64,000 nt of DNA from Sphingomonas cannabina (GTDB taxonomy: Bacteria > Pseudomonadota > Alphaproteobacteria > Sphingomonadales > Sphingomonadaceae), in NCBI RefSeq assembly GCF_021391395.1, contig NZ_CP090059.1, positions 2,155,001-2,219,000 of the forward strand, written 5' to 3'. Under the pieces are notes generated by a model. The model was not told the origin of the DNA. It saw only the letters and a program-made list of their open reading frames with translations, and searched no databases. A program made the translations under genes and the position numbers. Shown in pieces: positions 8,566 through 15,897 of the stretch (its first letter is position 1; every line of letters begins with the position of its first letter).

Positions 8566-8654
8566 GAGGCGCCTTAGCGCGGAGATACGGCAGAGGACAA
8601 AAATTCTTTGCGGCACGCCGTCGGCGGCTACGTTAAGCAGGGCGGGAGGCAGTC

Positions 8655-9086
8655 ATGTTGTTCGCCAGGAAACCGCGCCGGATCACCCGCATCCTGATCG
8701 CCGAGGACGAGCCTCTCGTCGCGTTCGATACCGAGCACCACCTGAGGGAGGGAGGTTTCGAGATCGTCGCCACCGTCGATCGGGTGACGGAGGCGGTCGC
8801 GCTGATCGATCAGGGCGTGCCGATCGACCTGGTGCTGGCCGACCTTACGCTGGCGGACGGCAGCGGGATCGAGGTGGCGCGGGTGGCGAGCGAGCGCGGC
8901 GTGCCGGTGCTGTTCGTGACGGGCGATTGCCCGAGCGCGGCGCGCGCGCTGGCGGCGGGATGTCTGGCCAAGCCCTATGCGCCCCGCGATCTCATCGCGG
9001 CGATCGATGCGATCGAGCGAGTGCTGGAGGGCGCGACGCCGAAGCGCCTGCCGGCGAGTTTCAGCCTGTTCGCCACGCCGGCTTGA
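8655..9086 (+). CDS. stand-alone response-regulator receiver protein
   Basis: A 143-residue single CheY-like receiver domain. The acidic cluster is at EDEP (17-20), the likely phospho-acceptor Asp63 is in LVLADLTLADGSG, the Thr89 switch lies in LFVTG, and Lys106 is in CLAKPY. No output domain follows, so it would act by protein contact or as a phosphate relay, as CheY- or FexB-like alphaproteobacterial receivers do. No histidine kinase is nearby. It is divergent from rluB and followed by the second copy of the ~172-bp repeat element. Confidence 0.88.
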   Translation: MLFARKPRRITRILIAEDEPLVAFDTEHHLREGGFEIVATVDRVTEAVALIDQGVPIDLVLADLTLADGSGIEVARVASERGVPVLFVTGDCPSAARALAAGCLAKPYAPRDLIAAIDAIERVLEGATPKRLPASFSLFATPA

Positions 9087-9123
9087 GAGCATTGTCGCCG
9101 TTAGGACGGATCGGCATTTGAGG

Positions 9124-9296
9124 ACTGACATCTCACCCCTCCTCAGCGTCACCCCGGACTTGTTCCGGGGGCCACCGGGAGGCAAGGACCGGGCAAGAGG
9201 CTTGAGCGCGGTATGCGAGGCTCAGTGGACCCCGGAACAAGTCCGGGGTGACGATTGGGAACCGGGCTACGGAAGACCTGCAACCTCAAATGTCGA
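9124..9296 (-). repeat. ~172-bp palindromic intergenic repeat element, copy 2 (inverted)
   Basis: The reverse complement of this block aligns along its length with 803-973, with scattered substitutions and near-identical palindromic arms (here 9148-9170 and 9227-9252). Edges are GACTGACATCTCA on the left and AAATGTCGA on the right. It makes up more than half of the 327-bp gap between the receiver gene and dgcN. Confidence 0.75.
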
Positions 9297-9318
9297 TTGG
9301 CCGTAAATCCTGCGCGGT

Positions 9319-9335
9319 CATAACTCACAGTTATG
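9319..9335. promoter_or_regulatory. LysR-type operator candidate upstream of dgcN
   Basis: Perfect dyad CATAAC-N5-GTTATG (CATAACTCACAGTTATG), containing the T-N11-A pattern of LysR-family boxes, 78 bp before the chosen dgcN ATG. A near copy lies at 11394-11410. Confidence 0.5.
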
Positions 9336-9413
9336 CCTGGGGCCCTGCTCAATATGGGCGCGGCCGTTCATTCCTTCGCATATCGGGGCATAGCTATCGG
9401 TGCGGGATGCTTC

Positions 9414-10451
9414 ATGATCGCCAGTCCTTATCTCCTCTATCTCGGACGATCCGATGACGAGGTCGGCATCAAGACGTCGCGGGGGCTGGCCGTCTTCCGG
9501 CGTGACGATTGCGTCGGCGAGTTTCGCCACGATGCCTGTCCGCTGACGCTTGGGCTGCCGCGCCTGACCTTCGCCGAGGCGGTGGCTGCAGGCGCGCGGA
9601 CGCTGGTGCTCGGCATCGCCAACGCAGGCGGGCGAATGGCGCCGGAGCTGGTGCAGGATGCGATCGCCGCGATCGAGGCCGGCCTCGACGTCGCCTCCGG
9701 CCTGCATCACCGGCTCCGCGACGAGCCGGCGCTGGTGGAAGCCGCCCACCGCCATGGCCGCACGCTGCACGACGTGCGCGATCCGGCACCGGGTATCCCG
9801 GTCGGCAACGGCCTGCCGCGCGCCGGCAGGCGGCTGCTGACGGTGGGCACCGACTGTTCGGTCGGCAAGATGTACGCGACCCTGTGCCTCGAGCGCGGGA
9901 TGCGCGCGCGCGGGATCGCCGCCGACTTCCGCGCGACGGGTCAGACCGGCATCCTGATCGCCGGCAGTGGCGTGCCGCTCGATGCGGTGGTCGCCGACTT
10001 CATCTCAGGTGCGATCGAGCAATTGTCGCCCGCGCGTCACGACGGCGGCTGGGATCTGATCGAAGGGCAGGGATCGCTGTTCCATCCATCCTTCGCCGGC
10101 GTGTCGACCGGCCTGCTGCACGGCGCGCAGCCCGATGCGCTGGTGCTCTGCCACGACCCGTCGCGCGAACATATGCGCGGGCTACCGCATTATGGCCTGC
10201 CCGATCTCGCCGAGACGCTGGAGGCGAACCTCAGGACCGCGCGGCTGACCAATGCCGATGTTCGCGCCGTCGGCATCGCCCTCAACACCTCGAAGCTCGC
10301 GCGCGAGGAGGCCGAGCGGCTATGTGCCGAAACCTCCGACAGGTTCGGCCTGCCCTGTACCGATCCCTTTGCGATGGGGGTCGATTCCATCGTCGATCGG
10401 ATCATCGAATGCTTCGAACCCTCCGAGCCCGCAGCGACGCTTTCCCGCTAG
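9414..10451 (+). CDS. dgcN: DgcN, D-glutamate N-acetyltransferase-type protein (DUF1611)
   Basis: A 345-residue DUF1611 protein. The N-terminal domain begins MIASPYLLYLGRSDDEVGIKTSRG, as in DgcN, which decides the start; the frame is open further upstream without family character. A P-loop-like GTDCSVGK at 145-152 starts the C-terminal nucleotide-binding-like domain. In the DgcN-DgcA route, D-glutamate is N-acetylated by DgcN and the product racemised by DgcA to N-acetyl-L-glutamate, allowing D-Glu to be used as carbon and nitrogen source. The dgcA gene overlaps the last 43 bp in another frame, which strongly supports the assignment. A LysR-like dyad lies upstream. Confidence 0.85.
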   Translation: MIASPYLLYLGRSDDEVGIKTSRGLAVFRRDDCVGEFRHDACPLTLGLPRLTFAEAVAAGARTLVLGIANAGGRMAPELVQDAIAAIEAGLDVASGLHHRLRDEPALVEAAHRHGRTLHDVRDPAPGIPVGNGLPRAGRRLLTVGTDCSVGKMYATLCLERGMRARGIAADFRATGQTGILIAGSGVPLDAVVADFISGAIEQLSPARHDGGWDLIEGQGSLFHPSFAGVSTGLLHGAQPDALVLCHDPSREHMRGLPHYGLPDLAETLEANLRTARLTNADVRAVGIALNTSKLAREEAERLCAETSDRFGLPCTDPFAMGVDSIVDRIIECFEPSEPAATLSR

Positions 10452-11398
10452 CGTCGCCGTTCCGCATCTCGCGCGGGGTCAAGACCGTCGCGGAGGTGGT
10501 GACGGTCGAGATCGCGGAAGGCGGCCATGTCGGGCGCGGGGAGGGGGTGCCCTATCCGCGCTATGGGGAGAGTGTCGCCGGCGCGCTCGACGAGATCGCT
10601 GCGGTGCGCCTCGCGGTGGAGAACGGTGCCGATCGCGGGGAGCTCCAGCGGCTGATGCGGCCGGGGGCCGCGCGCAATGCCGTCGATTGCGCACTTTGGG
10701 ACCTGGAGGCGAAGCGCTTCGGCACGTCGGTGACGGCACTGCTCGGCCGTCCTCCGATCGGCGCCACCGCGACGGCGGTCACGGTGAGCCTCGATGCGCC
10801 CGAGGCGATGGCTGCCGCTGCCGGCAGGCTCGCCGACGTGTCGTTGATCAAGGTGAAGGTGGGAAGCGTCGACCCGATCACTCTGGTCCGCGCGGTGCGC
10901 GCGGCGGCGCCGCGTCCGCGGATGATCGTCGATCCCAACGAGAGCTGGACGATGGATCAGGTCGCAGGGTTGCAGGCCGAGCTGGCCGAGCTCAGCGTCG
11001 ACCTGCTCGAGCAGCCGCTGCCGGCCGGCACCGACAGCGCACTGGAAGGGTTCGAGCCGCTGGTGCCTTTGGCCGCCGACGAATCGGCGCATGTCGCGGG
11101 CGATGTCGGGCTGCTTGCCGGGCGCTATCAGGTGGTGAACATCAAGCTCGACAAGACCGGCGGGCTCACCGGTGCGCTGGCGCTGGCCGACGCGGCGGAG
11201 GCGGCGGGGTTGGGGCTGATGACCGGCTCTATGATCTCGAGCTCGCTGTCGATAGCGCCGGCGCTGGTGATCGCCGCACGATCGCGATTCGTCGATCTCG
11301 ACGGGCCGCTGTGGCTCTCGCAGGATCGGCCGGGCGGCGTGCGTGCCGAGCGAGGGGTGCTAGCGCCGCCGGAGTCGGGTTTCTGGGGCGACGCATAA
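10409..11398 (+). CDS. dgcA: DgcA, N-acetyl-D-glutamate racemase / dipeptide epimerase family
   Basis: A 329-residue enolase-superfamily enzyme. The capping domain starts MLRTLRARSDAFPLASPFRISRG, matching DgcA N-termini and supporting the overlapping ATG start. Barrel residues are all present: the KxK pair Lys148/Lys150 (SLIKVKVG), metal ligands Asp175 (VDPNESW), Glu201 (LEQPLPAG) and Asp224 (ADES), and Lys246/Lys249 (NIKLDKTGGL) on the opposite face. Two opposed lysines allow 1,1-proton transfer racemisation. The gene overlaps dgcN by 43 bp, implying coupled translation. It is convergent with the LysR gene. An L-Ala-D/L-Glu epimerase role in peptidoglycan recycling is the alternative, but pairing with DUF1611 favours DgcA. 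Confidence 0.87.
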   Translation: MLRTLRARSDAFPLASPFRISRGVKTVAEVVTVEIAEGGHVGRGEGVPYPRYGESVAGALDEIAAVRLAVENGADRGELQRLMRPGAARNAVDCALWDLEAKRFGTSVTALLGRPPIGATATAVTVSLDAPEAMAAAAGRLADVSLIKVKVGSVDPITLVRAVRAAAPRPRMIVDPNESWTMDQVAGLQAELAELSVDLLEQPLPAGTDSALEGFEPLVPLAADESAHVAGDVGLLAGRYQVVNIKLDKTGGLTGALALADAAEAAGLGLMTGSMISSSLSIAPALVIAARSRFVDLDGPLWLSQDRPGGVRAERGVLAPPESGFWGDA

Positions 11399-11410
11399 CG
11401 CTGGTTTATG
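11394..11410. promoter_or_regulatory. near copy of the dgcN-upstream dyad at the dgcA/lysR junction
   Basis: CATAAC-N5-TTTATG differs by one base from a perfect CATAAC-N5-GTTATG dyad. It contains the dgcA stop codon (11396-11398) and the lysR stop codon (11406-11408). It may be a second regulator site or an accident of stop-codon bases. Confidence 0.25.
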
Positions 11411-12290
11411 GCGTGTCGATCGTCTCGGCCAGTAGGTCGAGGAAGTCGCTCGCCAGGCGCGACAGCGGCCGGCTTTCCAGCGCCATCGCATAGACGTCGA
11501 AGGTCAGCGACGGCCGCAGCGGGCGGAAGGAGACGCCGTCGCCGACCGCCGCCTGCGCGGTGAAATTGTCGAGCACGGCCATGCCCACGCCCTCGCGGAC
11601 CAGGGCCGAGGCGATGTAGAAGGTCCGCGCCGACGCAACCTCGGCGAAGTCGAGGCTCAGGCGGGTCAGCTCGCCGCGCAGCAGGTCGCCGATCGGGCCG
11701 CTCTGCACCAGGCTGATGAAGTCGCGGTCGGCGACGCGCTCCAGCTCGATCCGCGCCGGTGCGTCGGGCAGGTCCGCCTCGCGGTAGAGCAGGCCGAGCT
11801 CGCCCTCGCCCAGCCAGCGCGCGTTCGCCGGCAGGCCGCTCGGCACCTGATAGGCGATGACGATGTCGGTCTCGCGCTCGTAGAGCCTGCGGGCGATCTC
11901 GTCGTGGTGGACGGTCTGCAGGTCGAAGAACACGCCTGGCGCCCGGCCGAGGAAGCGCGCGACGGTGCGCGGCAGCACCGATAGGGCGAGCGAGGGCAGC
12001 GCCGAGATGCGCAGGCTGCCGCCCATGCCGCGCCGCATGTTGCGGCTCGCCTGGCGCAGCGAGGCCACGCGCGACTGGATGTCGGAGACGTCGGCGAACA
12101 GCGCATGGGCCTCCTCGGTCGGGATCAGCCCGCCGGCGCTGCGGTGGAAGAGCGGGAAGCCGAGCAGCTGCTCGGCATGGCGCAGCGTCTTGGTCACGGA
12201 GGGCTGCGACACGTTGAGCGCGCGCGCCGCGCCGGTGATCGACCCGCTCGTGTAGACCGCGTGGAAGATCTCGATGTGCCGGAGGTTCAT
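11406..12290 (-). CDS. LysR-family transcriptional regulator, probable regulator of dgcNA
   Basis: A 294-residue LysR-type regulator. The N-terminal winged helix-turn-helix is classic (MNLRHIEIFHAVYTSGSITGAARALNVSQPSVTKTLRHAEQLLGFPLFHR, residues 1-50), followed by a linker helix and a periplasmic-binding-protein-like effector domain from about residue 90. It is convergent with dgcA, and LysR genes accompany dgcNA in other bacteria (there called dgcR), so it probably senses D-glutamate or its N-acetyl derivative; this is inference. Its upstream region carries a nested 41-bp dyad at 12329-12369 that could be an autoregulatory site. Confidence 0.9.
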   Translation of the reverse strand: MNLRHIEIFHAVYTSGSITGAARALNVSQPSVTKTLRHAEQLLGFPLFHRSAGGLIPTEEAHALFADVSDIQSRVASLRQASRNMRRGMGGSLRISALPSLALSVLPRTVARFLGRAPGVFFDLQTVHHDEIARRLYERETDIVIAYQVPSGLPANARWLGEGELGLLYREADLPDAPARIELERVADRDFISLVQSGPIGDLLRGELTRLSLDFAEVASARTFYIASALVREGVGMAVLDNFTAQAAVGDGVSFRPLRPSLTFDVYAMALESRPLSRLASDFLDLLAETIDTP

Positions 12291-12328
12291 GGGACGAGGC
12301 TAGCCGAGCGCGGGGCGCCTACCAAGCG

Positions 12329-12369
12329 GGTGTCGCCGTGTTTCCGCGCTGGCGGAACCGTGCGACACC
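12329..12369. promoter_or_regulatory. nested inverted repeat in the lysR leader
   Basis: Outer arms GGTGTCGC (12329-12336) and GCGACACC (12362-12369) enclose inner arms TTCCGC and GCGGAA around a 4-base loop. It lies between the TonB receptor stop and the LysR start. There is no T-run on either side, so it is more likely an operator or mRNA structure than a simple terminator. Confidence 0.45.
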
Positions 12370-12398
12370 TGCTTTACGGCCTTTGGGTGAGCGTCTTC

Positions 12399-15300
12399 TC
12401 AGCGCAGCTGGAAACGCACGCCCGCGCGGAAGGTGCGGCCGAGCATGTCCGAATAGGTGCTGTTGGCGGCAAGGCCGGTCTCGGGCACCAGCAGCGGCCA
12501 GCGGTTGAACACGTTCGTGACGTTGATGAAGAACTGCGCATCTGATTTGTCGCTGACCGCGATCTTCTGGGTCAGGTTGACGTCGACGTAGAACAGCCCC
12601 GAGACGTGGTTGTTGTCATAGGTCTGGAACGGCGATGTCGTGGTCGTGGTTGGACAGCCGGTCGTGCACTCGATGCCGTTGGCGACATATTTGCCCGAGC
12701 TGACGCCACGGCCTGTGACCGTCGCCGAGAAGGTCGGCGTCTCATAGATCGCGTTGGCGCGGAAGACCCAGGTCGGCGTGCTATACTGTCCGCCGTTCGC
12801 GCCGACCGTGTTCACAGGAATGGTTCCGGCGATGCCGGTATCGGATAGGTTCTCGATGTAGCGCGTCGCGACGCCCCTCAAGGTGAAGCTGTCCGTGCCC
12901 AGCGGAATGCGATAGGCTGCCTCGAAGTCGACGCCGCGCACCAGCCTGCGCACGAAGTTGAACGGCTGATTGCGGATCAGCAGATACGGCGCGGTCGGCG
13001 TGGAGCGGATCGGATCCTCGGTGATCGCAGCGCAATATTCCTCCACGCCGTCGGCACAGCGATTGACGATCTCCTGGGCGGTGATCGTGTCGATCGCGTC
13101 CGAAAGATTGATGCGGAAATAGTCGACCGATGCCGTGAAGCCCGGCAGGAAGCGCGGCGACAGCACCGCGCCGACGTTCCACGAATTGGCGACTTCCGGC
13201 TTGAGGTTCGGATTGCCGGTGGTGAGGCCCGAATAGCCGAAGGTCTGCGGACCATTCGCGCCATCCGAGGTATATTTGGGATTGCGCACCGAGTCGCTGT
13301 TGGCGGTGCCGGCTTGATAGAGCTCGTTGAGATTGGGTGCGCGGATGTCTCGCGAACGTGTCACGCGGAAGCGGATGTCCTCGATCGGTGCCCAGGTCGC
13401 GCCCAGCTTCCAGGTGGTGACATAGCCGGAGTTCGAATAGTCGGTGGCGCGGACAGCGCCGTTGAACTCGAGGCCGAGGCCGAGCGGGATCACCGTCTCG
13501 AGATAGGCTTCCTTGACGCTATACTCCCCGGTGAAGGGCAGATAGTTGCCCACCGACCATCGGTTGGTCGTGCCGGTGGTCGTCACGATCGGCTGAAATT
13601 CCGCCGGCACGCTGCCGCGGATCTTTTCCTTGCGGTACTCGCCGCCGAAGGAGATGCTGACATCGCCCGCCCAGGTGGCGAACGGGGTGATCGCCCAGTT
13701 GGTGCCGGCGACGTACTGCTCCATCACCTGGTCGCGATACGGGTCCCCCAGCACATAGTCGATCGCTGCCTGGCTGGCGACGCCCACGCCCATCCGGTTC
13801 AGCGGCACGCAGGCCGGGTCGTCGTCGGTGGTGCTGGCGTTCACGTTGATCAAGCACTGGATCGAGCCAACCGCATAGCCGCGCGCATTGCCTGCCGGCG
13901 CGAACGCCGCGGCGGTCGCGTTGGTCATGTTGGCCAGGTTCATGATGTCGCGAAGCTGCTCGCGCAGATCGGAACGGCCATATTGGGCGTAGACTTCCCA
14001 ATGTCCGGGCTTGCCGAACGCGTCGAAATCGCCATCGGCGCCGACGACGTAGCGCTGCACCTTGCGTTCGTTGTCGATCCCCCGGAACGGCAGGTCGGCC
14101 GCTGTGGTCGCCAGCGTAATGCCGGTGACATTGGCAAGCCGTGCCGCACCGAGCGACTGCAGCGCGAAGGCGTTGCAGGTCACCGGAACGGGAACGGTCG
14201 TGCAGCCCGTGGTGTTGATCGCGATGCCGGTCGAAAGGTTCGGACCCGCGTTGAAGAAGACTTTCTGGCGGTTGTACGATCCCTCGGCGAAGAGTTCGAC
14301 TCCGTCGACGACCTCGTAGCTCAGCCGGCCGAAGACGCCCCAGCGATCATCTTTCGGCATCAGGCCGATACGGGTGCCGGAATCGTTGACTTGCCACGAT
14401 CCGCCCTGGGTGACGCTCGGTGCGGAGGACCCGGGTGCCCGCGTGAATGTCGGAAAGGTGAACGTGCCATAGTCGAAGACGTTCACCGCTCCGCCTTGGC
14501 CGAAATACAGCCCGCGCAGGGCATTCGCGCTGCCGCCCGCCGAGCCGGTGATGAGGCCGCCCGGCGTCGAGTTGGACGCGCCGACCTGGCGTTTGGTGGT
14601 GATGTAGCGCGGCGTCGTGCTGACATTGGCCACCCAGTTGGGATCCTCGACCCGCACATAGCCGGTGTGGTTCCATTCGCGCTCGTTACCGACTTCATAG
14701 ATGCCGTCCTGATGCGCGATGTTGGCGCTGAGCAGGATATGGCCGCGGCCGCCGGCGAACGATTTGCCGCCCGCGATGCTGCCCGAATAATTGCCGCCGT
14801 CGCCATAGGTGGTGATGCCCGAATCGGCCTCGATCTTCAGCCCTTCGAACTTCTTGTTGAGGATGAAGTTCACCACGCCCGAGACCGCGTCCGAGCCATA
14901 GGCGGACGAGGCGCCGCCGGTGACGACCTCGACGCGCTCGACCAGCGCCTGCGGGAGCGTATTGATGTCGACCCAGCCATAGATCGTCGAGCCGACCGAG
15001 CGGCGGCCGTCGAGCAGGACCAGCACGCGGCCTTCGCCGAGGTTGCGCATGTTGAGCGCGTTGATACCGGCCGATCCGTTCGACAGGTTGAGGCGCGAAT
15101 TGGCCGGCTTGGTCGAGCCGGCGAGCTGGGGCAGCTGGTTGACGAAATCGGCGATGTTGTTCGTTGGCGAGGTGTTCTGGATGTCTTGCTGGGTCAGCAC
15201 GATGAGCGGCGTCGGGGCCTGGAACCCGTCGCGTCGGATGCGCGAGCCGGTGACGACGATGTCGCTCCGATCCTCCCCGGGAGGCGTCTGCGCGTCCTGC

Positions 15301-15422
15301 TGCGCGGCCGGCGCATCCTGCGCCATTGCCGGCGCGGCGTGGATGAGGGCGAGGGCGGTCATGGCGATGCCCGTCGCGCCGCGGCGGCCGATCCGCGGAT
15401 GAATGTGCCCGAGAATAGACAT
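12399..15422 (-). CDS. TonB-dependent outer-membrane receptor A
   Basis: A 1007-residue outer-membrane beta-barrel transporter. A signal peptide ending APAMAQ (about residue 35) is followed by a Q/D-rich linker, the plug start SDIVVTGSRIRRDGFQAPTPLIVLTQQDIQ, and a plug with LNMRNLGEGRVLVLLDGRRSV and VERVEVVTGGASSAYGSDAVSGVVNFIL. It ends with the terminal strand GRTFRAGVRFQLR. There is no STN domain, so it is a transporter without sigma-factor signalling. It is a different subfamily from the three receptors farther right (no GKLPD plug start). Divergent from the acylase and upstream of the LysR gene, it may import peptides or acylated amino acids; the ligand is not shown by sequence. Confidence 0.92.
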   Translation of the reverse strand: MSILGHIHPRIGRRGATGIAMTALALIHAAPAMAQDAPAAQQDAQTPPGEDRSDIVVTGSRIRRDGFQAPTPLIVLTQQDIQNTSPTNNIADFVNQLPQLAGSTKPANSRLNLSNGSAGINALNMRNLGEGRVLVLLDGRRSVGSTIYGWVDINTLPQALVERVEVVTGGASSAYGSDAVSGVVNFILNKKFEGLKIEADSGITTYGDGGNYSGSIAGGKSFAGGRGHILLSANIAHQDGIYEVGNEREWNHTGYVRVEDPNWVANVSTTPRYITTKRQVGASNSTPGGLITGSAGGSANALRGLYFGQGGAVNVFDYGTFTFPTFTRAPGSSAPSVTQGGSWQVNDSGTRIGLMPKDDRWGVFGRLSYEVVDGVELFAEGSYNRQKVFFNAGPNLSTGIAINTTGCTTVPVPVTCNAFALQSLGAARLANVTGITLATTAADLPFRGIDNERKVQRYVVGADGDFDAFGKPGHWEVYAQYGRSDLREQLRDIMNLANMTNATAAAFAPAGNARGYAVGSIQCLINVNASTTDDDPACVPLNRMGVGVASQAAIDYVLGDPYRDQVMEQYVAGTNWAITPFATWAGDVSISFGGEYRKEKIRGSVPAEFQPIVTTTGTTNRWSVGNYLPFTGEYSVKEAYLETVIPLGLGLEFNGAVRATDYSNSGYVTTWKLGATWAPIEDIRFRVTRSRDIRAPNLNELYQAGTANSDSVRNPKYTSDGANGPQTFGYSGLTTGNPNLKPEVANSWNVGAVLSPRFLPGFTASVDYFRINLSDAIDTITAQEIVNRCADGVEEYCAAITEDPIRSTPTAPYLLIRNQPFNFVRRLVRGVDFEAAYRIPLGTDSFTLRGVATRYIENLSDTGIAGTIPVNTVGANGGQYSTPTWVFRANAIYETPTFSATVTGRGVSSGKYVANGIECTTGCPTTTTTSPFQTYDNNHVSGLFYVDVNLTQKIAVSDKSDAQFFINVTNVFNRWPLLVPETGLAANSTYSDMLGRTFRAGVRFQLR

Positions 15423-15897
15423 TCGAAGATCCCCTTTGGCTTGGGATCAGGCCGGCGCGGAAGGCGACTTCCGACGTTTGCTGCGCGCTCTTTCCGCGCG
15501 ACCTGACAACCCCAGCTTCACCGATGTGCCTGCTGAGCGGCACATGCGTCCCACCTGCGTCTTCATCGGGATTGTCCGGGCGAGCCGTTGGGGCTTCATC
15601 CTCCCGCCATCCCTGTTTTCTTTGGAGAATTACCTCCGCCATACGGGAACATGTCAGTTCCGAGACAGGAGGTTACAGGGTGGGGGAAAGCGGTCAATAC
15701 GGCCGATATGCTTAGGTTTTGCCTGGGTATAACCTGACGGAATAGTCCAGCCTGAAATCGCAGGGCGTCGGCAGGTGCGGCCTCGTCATGGCCGATAGCT
15801 CATGGTTATATGCAACCGTTGGCTTGCTATGCGACTGCGTTCGGCGCGGTGCAATAGGCTTCATGTCCGTCGGATTGACATCGTGAGGGGAGGCTTG
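15423..15897. other. 475-bp divergent intergenic region
   Basis: No convincing gene. Two hairpins lie in the leader of receptor A: GCGCG/CGCGC at 15483-15499 and TGTGCC/GGCACA at 15525-15544. The acylase has a strong GGGGAGG ribosome site at its right end. I see no recognisable riboswitch or operator, although the ~300-nt leader of the receptor is long. Confidence 0.5.

Noticed and set aside
13314..15506. 730-codon + strand frame opposite receptor A
   Set aside because: Antisense shadow of a convincing receptor with signal peptide, plug and barrel; composition is Asp/Ala/Arg/Val-biased.
15423..15897. possible riboswitch in the long leader of receptor A
   Set aside because: Two simple hairpins are visible, but no conserved core such as a B12 box was found.
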